This document shows, piece by piece, positions 1-10,283 of a DNA stretch of 64,000 nt. Position numbers and translations under genes: made by a program. The notes under the pieces were generated by a model. That model searched no databases. It was not told the origin of the DNA and was given only the letters and a program-made list of their open reading frames with translations. The stretch is from Tetragonia tetragonoides (taxonomy: Eukaryota > Streptophyta > Magnoliopsida > Caryophyllales > Aizoaceae). Location: NCBI GenBank assembly GCA_038025085.1, contig CM076144.1, positions 19,041,501-19,105,500 on the forward strand, read 5' to 3'. How positions within the stretch are numbered: position 1 is the stretch's first letter; each line of letters starts with the position of its first letter.

Positions 1-2326
1 AAGCCAACATGCTTAATTAAAAACCATCATGCTTAAGAAAATAAAAGACAACATGCTTTAATTTAAAGACCATCATGCTTAAGAAAATAAAAGACAACAT
101 GCTTTAATTTAAAGACACGCATAACACCAAATAATAAATCCAATATTTATTATTATCCATTAGCCAAGTTTATTAGAGAGAAGAGAATCGTAAGAATGTC
201 AGAACCAACCGCAGATTGGCAAAAGAGGGATCAATCGTCCCGGAGTATAGATGACTCCTGAAGTACTTCTAAATGTTCCTAAGTATGCATACCCTCCTTC
301 GACCCTTAAGTCTACAGGAAGAACCGTTCCAAAGAACCACTCGCCCAATTACTCAGTATGGATACAAGATTTCAATACGTTGGAGTCATACCCCGCAAAA
401 TATGAACCCACTCAACGTAACAATTGACAATTCCCATTTGCTCCCTTTGGTGGATCCATTACTAAAGAAATCTTAACTCCCAATTAATCAATTCAAAGGT
501 GATCACATAGTCTAGTAAATCACATAATCTTGGCAATTCTCAAGTAACACAATATAGTTACAATTTCCGATGGCATTTTACATGAAGGGCATCTAGGCCT
601 CAATTCAAAACCACCTCGTTCAATACCTTTAAGTAGGTTCCAATAGTCAAAGTTCATTTCAATTATTGAAGTAACATGCTTCTAACATGAGTCCACATGC
701 TTACCAACATGAAACAAAATAGCAATACAAGCTATAATCTGATTGAACAATGATTAACATAATTTTCGTTCAACAACACAATAAATCATGCATCTCCTCA
801 CATGAATATCAACAAGTAGACATTGCTACACAAAGTGAATTTCCAACACATTACATGCTTTCACTAACATAATTTAATACGAATTATCACAAGGAAATAA
901 ATATCAATTATCTCTTTTCCAAAATACTCACAAGTCCAAATATGAATTAACATTCCCAATCCAATACTAGACAAATGAATACAATTCCACTAAACATGAA
1001 ATCACAACAATGAATTACATAATTCATCTAGACATCAATTACCTTTAGCAATATGGCAATCACGACAATCTCAAGTAAGCTCCTTACGTTCACGTCGGTC
1101 AAAGGGCCCTAACAAATCCACAATACATCAATAGTCAATACCTTGACTTATAGACCTCTTTATTAAACTTTAATGATGATTTAGAATCCTTAATTAAATT
1201 AATTAAGTTGCTGGAATTTTCAGTTACTCATGCATGCTCAAAGCTTCCAAAAGTCAATTTGCATAAACTAAATTAGGAAACTTTCCAAAACCCTAGAACA
1301 AGTCAACAAGTCAAAACAAGTCAATGCCACAACCAACAACACCACAACCATCGCCGACCACCACCAGCAGCGGCTGGTGGTGCCGGGCGGCGGCTGCTGC
1401 TGGCTGCACCGCCAGCAGCCCGTGCTGCCAGCTGCAGCCCGCGGCAGGCGCGGTCATGCCTTCGTGCACGGCCGTGTTTCTTTCTTTTTTTTTGTTAATA
1501 AATTTAACAAACTTAAATATAAACTAAATCCGAATAATTAATAAATTTTCAGATTTAGTTAAACACAAGATTCAACCTTTTAAACTCAAACTTTGATTCA
1601 ATTTCAATAAAACAACAAACCCAACCCTAATCATGATCATATCATGCAAAAATAATAGAATCTAGCAAACCTGAGGCAAAACATAAATTAGAGTTTACTC
1701 ATACAAAAACTAGGGTTCGTAGAAACTCATACTAGAATCAAATTTAAAGCTTTTAGGATTCAAAAACAAGTTAAAAAACACTTACTTGGAATCAAAAGGT
1801 TTAAAATTGCACAAAGGATGAATTATGAAAGAGTGTCAATTTCTCTCTCTTCTTCCTTTGTTTCAGTGGGCCGTGAGAGCGAGTGAGAGAGAGACTCCTT
1901 TTTTTTTATTTGGTAAAGAGTTAGTTGATTTAGAAGTATAGTGTATTTAGGGACTAAATACACTCCTTCCTTTCCTCAACTTCTCCTTTTCTAAAACCTC
2001 TCCTAGAATCACTCCACCATCCAATAATTTAGAAAACAAATTTTAAATCAAAAATTCTGATATTTCTCACCCATCTTTTTGGCTAGGGGAGCCGAATATA
2101 TGGCCCCAAATTTGCTTTATAATTTTCGGCCACTCCGAAAATTAGTAAGCCCAATTACTTTTATTTATTTTGGCCCAATTATAATTTAATTAGGTCCAAA
2201 ACCAAAACCCAATATTAATCAGGCACTTTAAACATTTATGAGCCCAATTAATTATTTAAATCCGAAATTGCATTTTCTTTTTAATTAATTAGTATTCTAA
2301 AATGAATAATAATACGGGGTATTACA
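1..2326 (-). mobile_element. Tekay-like Ty3 LTR, 5' LTR or solo LTR, runs off the window
   Basis: Read on the minus strand, the sequence starting at 2326 begins TGTAATACCCC, a typical chromovirus LTR start, and no polypurine tract precedes it. The flank just outside reads as Tat-type pol, so 2326 is an outer boundary. This is therefore a 5' LTR whose body lies left of the window, or a solo LTR. It is AT-rich, with a GC-rich island at 1330-1470 and CT-rich leader-like sequence near 1840-1900. At least 2.3 kb fits the usual Tekay LTR length. The lineage is inferred from the terminus and size only. Confidence 0.6.
23..116. repeat. 47-bp direct repeat, two copies, inside LTR
   Basis: A unit containing accatcatgcttaagaaaat followed by aaagacaacatgcttt is repeated almost perfectly twice, with a partial third copy before it. 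It lies within the LTR and has no visible coding role. Confidence 0.8.
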
Positions 2327-2327
2327 G

Positions 2328-2480
2328 GTGATGTAGTGGTAAACATCTTGGTACCAAGGGTCTTCTTCAATCGGAGCTAGGACTAGGCATGTGTTGAGGT
2401 TGTTGTAGAAAGCTGGCTTGTTTCTTCTTTGCATGCAAAGTGGCATCGTTGAGAGAGTTCATTTGCTCAATTCCCTGTTT
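2328..2480 (-). pseudogene. Tat pol remnant next to Tekay LTR junction
   Basis: Minus-strand translation just right of the LTR boundary contains EEDPWYQDVYHYI, which resembles the PWY-x-D-I-x-N-Y-L segment found between RNase H and integrase in Tat/Athila polyproteins. The reading frame is lost within about 100 bases. The Tekay LTR begins immediately after this motif, so the LTR was inserted into pol coding sequence. The assignment rests on one short motif and its context. Confidence 0.5.
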
Positions 2481-2825
2481 AAAAAGAATAATTTTTATTC
2501 TTACTTCGCGAAGTTTGCTTACATTGCTTAAGTTGTTTAGTTGATGGGTTATGCAACTTTGAGTTCATCGGGTTTATAAATAGCTAAACAAAGAAAGAAA
2601 TGAGCAAGAGGAATTTTACTTATTTGCAGGAAATAAGCACACGACTTTAGAGAAAAGGGTCTCCAACTCCCATCAAAAGAAAGAAACTAGACTTAGAAAG
2701 TAGTAAAAAGGGAACACCCCTTGTTCATGACTCAACCGATGGTTTTAGCTAAGTTCCTAAGTCAACAAAACTTGAGACTCAAACTCGACTCTTCTAGCTC
2801 TTGTCCATGACCAACTAATTCCAGG

Positions 2826-3420
2826 TTGGCCTGGCAATTCACCCGCATCCATGGATACCCGCTCCACCCGCCCGAAATTTATGGGCGAAAACCCGATTAA
2901 ACGGGTGAATGGGTGGGTGACGGTGGATCGTTGGTGGGTGATGGGTGGATCAGGTGATGATTTTTCACCCGCGAAACCGACCCATGAAATCATCTATCAC
3001 CCATTTCATCTTTCTAAAATATAAAAAATAGAAAATGTCAAGAAATATGATAAGATTAGTTTCTATTTTTTTTTTTTTACTTTGTTTGTAATAGGTAGTA
3101 GCTTATGATGTAAACTTGTAATATTGCACTTAATAATTGTAAGTAGCCGCCTAGTAGACAATAATTACTTTGGTAATAATGCGATTTGATTTGCCGAATA
3201 TAAATGTTTAGTTGTTCTATAGCCGACCGACTTTAATTTGCTAAGTTGATTATTCTACCCATTAGCCACCCGATCCACCCATTTATTCGTGGATGATGGA
3301 TGGATTGGATGCGGATGAAGTGTTTCACGGGTGATGGGTGGACGGGTGAAGCTGAAAAATTATTCGGGTGGATGCGGGTGATGCTACACCCGACCCGAAT
3401 CTGACCCATTGCCAGGCCTA
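2826..3420. mobile_element. Non-autonomous hAT-type element, 595 bp
   Basis: The ends are imperfect inverted repeats (left TTGGCCTGGCAAT, right complement TAGGCCTGGCAAT) flanked by the identical 8-bp duplication attccagg at 2818-2825 and 3421-3428. The inner ends are rich in the ACCCGC/GGGTGGATGCGGGTG motif, also in inverted orientation. There is no transposase ORF. An 8-bp duplication with TA-G ends is the hAT signature. It interrupts the Tat gag-like reading frame: the residues on the two sides (DEAWN at right, NWSWTRARR at left) continue each other. Confidence 0.88.
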
Positions 3421-3428
3421 ATTCCAGG

Positions 3429-3991
3429 CCTCATCGGTATCATCCTCTTCTTTCAAGGGTGGAGGAATTTCACCCCTGTCTATAATTTCCTGTATATCAC
3501 CTTTCAAGCGGATGCAGTCGTCCATGTAGTGACTAAAGACCCGGTGATATCGACAGTAAAGATCATCATCTTTACTCATCCCTTTGATGTCATCCGTGGG
3601 AACCATGGGCTTAAGGTCGCCTCTCCAGATGAGGGTATTCATAACTTTTCAAATGGGGGCGCACAGTCGAGTATACTGCTTCCGATCAGAGCGACACCAT
3701 TTTTTTATAGCCCAAGTACAGGGGGGCTTGGTCGATGAAGCGGTTAATTACCTTTTTGAGGCGTTTGCACTAGTTGTTATGATGCCCATTAGCTTCACAA
3801 TACTTGCATCGGAGATACGCATTCCCATCTCTTGGGAGCAGTCGAGGGGTAGGCCTTCTTGAATGGGCATACCCGTATTTGATCATCTTGCTAAACATCT
3901 CGCCCTGCTGGAACCAAGCTTCCCCTTTGGCCGGGACGATGTTACACTCTTTGGGTTTATTCTGATTTAGCAGGACGATCTTTTCCTTCAT
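3429..3991 (-). pseudogene. Second gag-like zinc-knuckle fragment of Tat type
   Basis: Two minus-strand ORF pieces (3991-3770 and 3642-3418) carry cysteine/histidine clusters typical of Tat-lineage gag: CKYCEANGHH and DDLYCRYHRVFSHYMDDC, the latter followed by an IRLKGDIQEIIDRGEIPPP-like tail. They lie downstream of the protease relative to the main gag, where reverse transcriptase would be expected. This points to a rearranged or composite element. Stops and a frame change separate the two pieces, and the hAT insertion truncates the second. Confidence 0.6.
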
Positions 3992-4239
3992 TTGCTCAAT
4001 TGCATTGTGCTGTTATGCCACACAGATAGTCATCCCTTCGACGGTTTCTTTTACTTCCTCAAACTCGTCGGGCTCCCCTATCTCTTCAGGATGATATGCT
4101 TGGAGTTTTTTGGAGCTGAAGGAGGTATAGGATTTAGTGTCTTCCTCTATGAGGGCTACTTCTTCAGGAGAGAATCCTCAAATATCAATATCCTCACTAT
4201 CATGTTCTCTTCAAGACTAGATCCTTGTTGATGATTGCC

Positions 4240-4830
4240 TTGATAGGGTTGGCTTCAATCTCCACAATCTCTCCCTCTAGCATCATCTTGACTTTCTGGT
4301 GGAGGGCAGAGGCTACAGCATTCAGACCGTGGGGCCAAGGTCATCCTAACAGCAAATTGAAGGTAGCTGGGATTTCCAAAACATAAAATTGGACCATCTT
4401 ATCTACAATTCCTGAAGTGACATTCATGGTTATGGTGCCAAGGACTTTTTGGGTAGAGTTGTCATAAGCACGCAAACCTTGCGCTGAGTGAGCCAAATTC
4501 TTGATGTATATGCCCAATTTTAGTGCAGTCCTCAGTGGGCATACGTTCACAGCTGATCCATTATCTACCAGAGTCATGGGTACATACTTGCCCAGAGCAA
4601 ATACGGTGAAGTATAGGGCATTGTTGTGTAGGGACCCTTCGGGAGGTAGTTCACTGTCCAAAAAAGTGATGATTGGTTGTGGCTTATCTCCTACCAAGAA
4701 CCTGATCAGTTCGCCGGGCCTCGTATCTTGACACAAAAATCTTTGACAAGGCTTCAAGTATGGCTTGCCGGTGTTTATGGGAAGAGGCTAAGAGTTCCAG
4801 ATGGAGATGTCAGCTTTGATCCTTTTGAGT
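4240..4830 (-). pseudogene. Tat-type aspartic protease region
   Basis: The open stretch 4757-4341 contains FLDSELPPEG, NNALYFTVFALGKYVP, then the active-site segment VDNGSAVNVCPLRTALKLG and, at its end, FNLLLG. In Tat/Ogre elements the protease active site is D-N-G-S rather than the D-S/T-G-A of other Ty3 elements, so the asparagine is expected. A stop replaces a residue after FNLLLG and another lies upstream (near 4790). The protease would process the Gag-Pol precursor. This copy cannot be made as one protein. Confidence 0.7.
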
Positions 4831-4880
4831 TGTCCTGCAAGAGGAGGACCTTTATCTTTGGCCAGAGTTTCTTCAACTTC

Positions 4881-6206
4881 TTATTCAGCCGGAGGTGGAA
4901 CCCTATCATTGTAGATGTTAGGTGGTCTAAAATGACGACCAGAACGTGTCAAATGGGCGACACCTATGGGAGATCTTGTTTGGACTTCCCATACATCTTC
5001 TTCATCACTGTCCCATATTCCAGCGATTTCAGGTCCTAGAGCATCTTCGACACTTATATGTAAGATGGCACCTAAAGGGTTACTGGACTTGCTAGGTGCT
5101 TGTCCAGGTTTGGGCAATGGTATAGTGCCATTGTCGATTCTATCTTGGATGGCGTGCTTAAGGGCCCAACAGTTATTAGTGTCATGCCCCTTTCCTTGGT
5201 GATACTTGCAGTATTCATCTTCTTTCCAAGCACGGCCCTTGACAGGAGGCTCTGGGGTAGGACCGATGGGTTGTAGTAGATTTTTCTTGATCATCCTTTC
5301 GAGAGCATACGACAAGGTCATACCGAGAGGGGTGAACTATCTCTTTTGTTTTCTTTCAACAAAGGTATTCACAGCAGCTAACTCATTAACTTGAGCACCA
5401 GAGGAGGTTCCAGTCGTTGTCCTCTTGTCCCTCCCATAGGTGAAGGGCTTGGAAGTCGCATGATCTTTGTTCTTGTTGAGATCATCTGCAATGAGAATAC
5501 CAACATCATAAAGACGTTGGTATGAGTCAGTAGCTTGATATTGAAGGTGATTCTTATAGGAAGGTTGCATGTTCTTAATGAAATGCCTAATTTGTTCAAC
5601 TTCAGAAGCTCTCTCCACCATTTCAGTTATTTTGGACTTCCATCGACGGAGGAATTTAGTGAATCCCTCTTTCCTCTCTTGAGTGGCGATCTCAAGCTCC
5701 TTCAAAGTGATGGGGAGTGTAGTATTATCCTTATAACGAGCCAAGAATATTGTGGTGAAATCAGACCAAGTCGGATAATTTTCCAAGTTCAATGTGTAGA
5801 ACCATTGTTGAGCATGGGTATCAATGGTTTAACGGAATATGTGGGCATAGAGCTTCTTGTTAACTCCCCTCAAGGACATAGCAGTGGTGAAAGATTTCAG
5901 ATGAGCCTGTGGGCTGTCAATTCCAGTGAAAGTCGGCACTTCAGGCATAGAGAACTTAGCTGGAAGCTTGCCCTTGACTTTAGTATCAAAATTCCTCACA
6001 TTGGCATAGTAGTTGGAGAACATGCCGCTATTCTTGAGCACAGAGTCGATCTTGGATAGCATGGCATTTGGTCCATCCTCCTCAGAGTCGGACTCAGAGA
6101 GGATTCTTTCCTCCTCTTTCTTTTTCTTAGAATCCTCGAACTCAAGTCGCAATCTTCCCAACTCAGTCATGATCTCCTCGAGCTTCTCGTCAGTGGTTTT
6201 GGTCAT
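4881..6206 (-). pseudogene. Tat-type gag with in-frame stops
   Basis: Translation from the ATG at 6206 opens with a basic/acidic coiled-coil-like head (EEIMTELGRLRLEFEDSKKK), followed by the Gag core (FSMPEVPTFTGIDSP, then TWSDFTTIFLARYKD at about 5780) and a YCKYHQGKGHDTNNCW zinc-knuckle-like motif near 5220. One frame runs through the whole region, but it is cut by TAA at 5829-5831 and TAG at 5337-5339. The protein would form the retrotransposon capsid. Homology is to Ty3 Tat-lineage Gag by motif order. It is non-functional as it stands. Confidence 0.75.
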
Positions 6207-6207
6207 T

Positions 6208-7460
6208 GTGAAATCGGGAGGGGTGATAGGTGAAGCGAAGAATGTATGTAGTGATGGCGAATTTATTGACAATGAGGCTATTTGTGGTGGAGGTAATCGG
6301 GAACTTGGCGGTGTAGACAGTTGAAGACGAACCAGCTTTGCTGAAGGCCCGAGCCCAGCTTTCCTCAAGATCCCTTTCTTCTTTAAACCCCATATTCTGA
6401 GTAGGAAGCACTGAGCACTTAGTACCAAGAAAGACCATGAGACTCTCACCTAAGAAAAAATAAAGACCCACAAATAGAAAAACACATTGTCCTAAAAAAA
6501 AGTCCTTAAGCCTAAAAGCCCAAATATTTCCCCTAACATCAAAGGAAATAAAGTCGATGAACGAAAATAAGAAAAATAGAAAAAGATGGACCATCCTTTT
6601 TTTTTCTTAGATTTTTCTAGACTCAAGGAAAAAAAAATGGGATAAAATTAAATAAAATTAAAAAAAAAAAAGGAATTCGGCATTTTTGTTTTTTTTTATT
6701 TTTTTTTCGGCGTCAATTTTTTTTACGCCACTATTATTTTTTGTGCTATTCTTTTTTTTCGCCGAATTCGAATTACATAAAGAAAATAAAAAAATAAAAA
6801 AAGAAAAATAAATTGGGAGAGAGAAAATTGGAGAGACCAACTCTCTGTTTTTGCTAAAAAACGTCCTAGAAAATTGTTCATGACTTCGATGTTATATGAA
6901 ACTATATTGTTGGGGAAACGAATGCTCATTGAATAGAATTCTCGCACAATTTTTAGGCATTAGGAACTACCTAAAAATAAAACAAAAGACTCCTAGCATG
7001 TAAGTACATGATGGCACATGGTCATGACGCTCATGCATTCAGGCTAGCATTACAACGACGCAGTTACAGGCAAACATGTGATCAGACGAGCATTACAAAG
7101 ACACATGCACAACAAGCAAGCAAATGCACAAATGTGGGCTAGAGGCTTTTGGCTCCTGTGAGGTTACCACAACAAATTACAATTTCCGTCCGGCGGATGG
7201 TCGGCACATCAATTGTAATTCTTTTCACCAAGAGTTGATGAGTCGTAGGTGAGAAAGCGCCGATTTGTACGATAGGACAACTGTATATTCCTTTAGATAT
7301 ACGGGTTTTCGACGAGTTACGGCCCAAACTTCCTCGAGGGTTGATAACGGTCAAAAGTTGTTCCAAGGCACATGAAAATGATGCAAATGATGCAATATAT
7401 GGAATATGTTATTAAACAATTAAGCAAACTTAACTTTCGAGTCTCACTCTCTTAAATAAA
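6208..7460 (-). other. Tat element leader between primer site and gag
   Basis: No convincing gene is present. It includes T/A-rich low-complexity sequence (6600-6800, with homopolymer runs). The short ORFs here are AT-bias artefacts. Its position between the primer-binding site and gag fits an untranslated leader. Confidence 0.5.
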
Positions 7461-7478
7461 TTCCCAATGAAGTCGCCA
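7461..7478 (-). other. Primer-binding site of Tat element
   Basis: The minus strand reads TGGCGACTTCATTGGGAA, the form usual for Tat/Ogre elements, two bases after a GATTACA that ends the LTR at 7480. It would pair with the 3' end of a host tRNA to prime minus-strand DNA synthesis. Confidence 0.65.
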
Positions 7479-7479
7479 G

Positions 7480-8684
7480 TGTAATCACCCGGGAACTTTT
7501 GGCCTCGCTTCCGCGGAGTGTGTCTTTAAAGAAAATTGTAAGGTGGGGGCTTTAGATAAGTTCAGGGAACTGTCGAGTTAGAAAAGCTTTTGAAAAGACT
7601 TGAATTGAATAAAAACCATGAAAGAGGACACAAATCTGCTACCGGTGTTTTACCGAAGGGACAACCCAGTAGCGCAAAAAGTGAACTAATCATGTTTTTA
7701 GAAAGACTCCCGCTCATATAGAACATATGAGTACCCAAAAATAAAAGGTTCGGGGGCAAAGGTACGAGGTGGGAAGGTGTTAGGCACCCAACTCGCCTGT
7801 TTTATGACAGCCTCTACTAACTCAAGTTTGCTTAATAATTTAAAGACATGATTCCCACACAAACTGGATTAACAACCTAGATTAGACTATTAATTGGTTC
7901 ATCACGAGCATCACGACATTTATTATTGACCCTTATTTAGACATGCATTCGATTGGCAAGTTGACCACTACAACAGTTAGACATGCTTATTTATATAATT
8001 GAAAGACAGTATTTAGGAAGCAATAAAAGGCATGATTTGCATGATATCTACATTTTGACTACTAGAAAATAAACAGTTAAGCAATTAATTTAATTTGAGC
8101 CCTCAGGAATTTAGTATTTGAACCTTAGGCTATTTAGCAATTGAATAGTGAAAACAAGATCTCAAGTAAGGAATTAAAATGATTTGGAAGAAAGAGGGGG
8201 AAGCTCAGAGTCAATACAACTGTGAATAAAGGTTGTCAACTGTAGACTGTGTGTTTTGAACTGAGGGAGGAGGGCTGTATTTATAGGGGAAGGAGTGGGG
8301 CTTGACGGAAGAAGAAAGGGCCAAAATCTGAAGAATTCGGGTGAAAAGAGTGGGTGCCAGCTGGCTCAGCGAGAGCCAGTGGCAGCCCTGGTGAGCGCCG
8401 CTAGCGACTCTGGAAAATCGACAGCCGCTGGCAGCCGTGGCTGAATTGCCAGAGCCGTTGGCAACTGTGGAGCTGCCACCTAGATGCCGTCATATGACGA
8501 CATCCAGTCAAATCATTGGAAAACTCTTGAACGAGGCTTTTGAATGTGATCGAAACAAAGGAGTAATCGAGGAAAAACCTGAAACCTTATTTTACCTATG
8601 AAAGCAAAAATAGCATTCAAGTTTATAAATTACTCCTTTCATCATCGGGCTTTTGTGGAGAAATCTGATGACCCTTTTTAGGCG
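7480..8684 (-). mobile_element. 5' LTR of the Tat element
   Basis: It lies between the primer-binding site and the Copia junction and contains a minus-strand TATA box at 8278-8287. The outer boundary is approximate: Copia coding sequence begins by about 8685, and no clear TG terminus or target duplication could be fixed. Confidence 0.6.
8278..8287 (-). promoter_or_regulatory. TATA box in Tat LTR
   Basis: The minus strand reads CCTATAAATAC about 800 bases upstream of the primer-binding site, within the LTR, as expected for a retroelement promoter. Confidence 0.55.
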
Positions 8685-8689
8685 TCTGG

Positions 8690-9744
8690 AGGACTGAACG
8701 TCTGTCAAAATTTCTAATGGACAATGGTTATCAAAGGGGACAAGTTGATACAACCCTGTTCCTATGGTCTAAGGGCGAAAGCTTGTTAGTTGTACAGATC
8801 TATGTTGATGATATAATATTTAGTGCAACTAATCAATCTTTGTGCAGGGGATTCTCTGAGTTAATGATGAGTGAATTTGAAAGGATTATGATGGGTGAGC
8901 TTAACTTTTTCTTAGGCTTGCAAATCAAACCAAGTTCTGAAGGAACAATGATTCATCAACAAAAGTATGTTAGAGGATTGATCAAGAAATATGGCATGAA
9001 TGATGCCAAGGTCTATGACACACCTATTGCAACCAATGCCAAGCTTGACATGGATGAAGCAGGTAAGAGTGTTGATCAAACAGTGTATAGAGGTATGATT
9101 GGTTCTTTATTATACCTAACTGCTAGTAGACCTGATATAATGTATAGTGTTGGATTGTGTGCAAGGTTTCAAGCAAACCCACAAGAGTCACATCTCAGAC
9201 AAGTCAAACGTATTTTAAGGTACCTCAAGGGAACTAAGGACCTATGTCTTTGGTACCCTAGAGGTGCTGGTATTAATTTAATTGGATATGCTGCCGCTGT
9301 TTATGCAGGATACCTTGTAGACAAAAAGAGCACATTCGGCATGGCAACCTTCCTAGGGCCTTGCTTGATCTCTTGGGCCTCCAAAAAGCAAAATTTTGTG
9401 GCCCTGTCTACTGCTAAAGCTGAGTATGTGGCAGCAGCTTCATGTTGTGCACAATTATTGTAGGTAAGACAATAATTAAAGGACTTTGGAATTGATGCAG
9501 GATGTATGCCTATCTTGTGTGACAACACAACTGCCATAAACATCTCCAAAAATCCAGTGTAACATTCAAGAACAAAGCATATTAACATTAGACATCACTT
9601 TTTGAGAGACAATGCAGAGAAAGGGTTTATTTAAGTTGAATTTTGCAAGACGGAGAATCAATTGGCAGATCTCTTCACCAACCCACTGAGCACAGAAAGG
9701 TATGAGAAACATAGACTAGAAATAGGCATGATCAAGATTACTTA
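8690..9744 (+). pseudogene. Copia reverse transcriptase C-terminus and RNase H
   Basis: The frame enters at RTERLSKFL and carries the polymerase motif YVDDIIF (near 8800), then YRGMIGSLLYLTASRPDI and the RNase H domain. The polymerase aspartates are intact. The RNase H entry motif, normally GYSDADYAG, here reads GYAAAVYAG, so catalytic aspartates are gone. The RNase H end (LSTAKAEYVAAASC, then CDNTTAINISKNP and KTENQLADLFT) is cut by stops at 9461 and further downstream. Upstream RT, integrase and gag are missing because the element is truncated at about 8685. Confidence 0.85.
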
Positions 9745-10089
9745 GTTGTATGTGCACCATGTTCCCTCGATGATTGGCTACAGTTGTGTCTACATGTTTT
9801 ATGTGTCTATATGTGATTTGTGTGACCTTTAAAACTTTGTATGTCTATTCCAGCTCGCTTGCTGTAAAAGGCATAACTGTATGACTTGAACTAAAGGACT
9901 CACTTTGATATATTGATATATCCCTTATTGTCCTCAAATGTGTTGTTGTATGGACCTTGAGAACAAAACCTGGACCCTGTTCCCTCAGTCACTCTGCCTC
10001 ACGCGCTACCATTTCCAACGGGCAAATCAAGCGTAATTAATTCCGTCGGTTTTTCCTAATTATTAGAGGCAGTTGAGTTCTTTCTCTCT

Positions 10090-10098
10090 TATAAATAG
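10090..10098 (+). promoter_or_regulatory. TATA-like box upstream of envelope-like ORF
   Basis: TATAAATAG followed by a CT-rich leader (10140-10260) lies 186 bases before the ATG at 10284. It could give the envelope-like ORF its own transcript, but this is an inference from sequence context. Confidence 0.45.
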
Positions 10099-10283
10099 GG
10101 TTGAAGACCATTGTTGAACACCACCAAATGCTCAAATCAGCTCCCCAATTTTCTCTCTCTCTCACAAAACCTTCCCGTTAATTTTCTCTCTCTCTCTCAA
10201 ATTTCTTCCCGTTTCTCCCAAATTCAAAAACCCTAATTTCTATCTCTTTCTCTCTCTTCCAAGACCTAAATTCAGGCTATATA

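Larger units (their letters stand above)
2327..8684 (-). mobile_element. Decayed Tat/Ogre-lineage Ty3 retrotransposon
   Basis: Minus-strand order from right to left is LTR (7480-8684), primer-binding site (7461-7478), leader, gag (6206-4881), protease (about 4830-4240), a second gag-like zinc-knuckle piece (3991-3429) and a small pol remnant (2480-2328). Reverse transcriptase and most of integrase are missing. The gag/protease style (YCKYHQGKGH-type knuckle, VDNGSA protease motif) and a TGGCGACTTC primer site are those of the Tat/Ogre lineage. In-frame stops break the ORFs. It has been invaded by an hAT element and by a Tekay LTR, and its outer end abuts truncated Copia sequence. Confidence 0.75.

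Noticed and set aside
1324..1527. Cys/Ala-rich 67-codon ORF
   Set aside because: It sits in the GC-rich island of the LTR and has no homology-like pattern. The ending is AT-rich noise.
5535..6059. 174-codon plus-strand ORF
   Set aside because: It lies opposite the Tat gag reading frame, which has clear motifs. This is the shadow frame.
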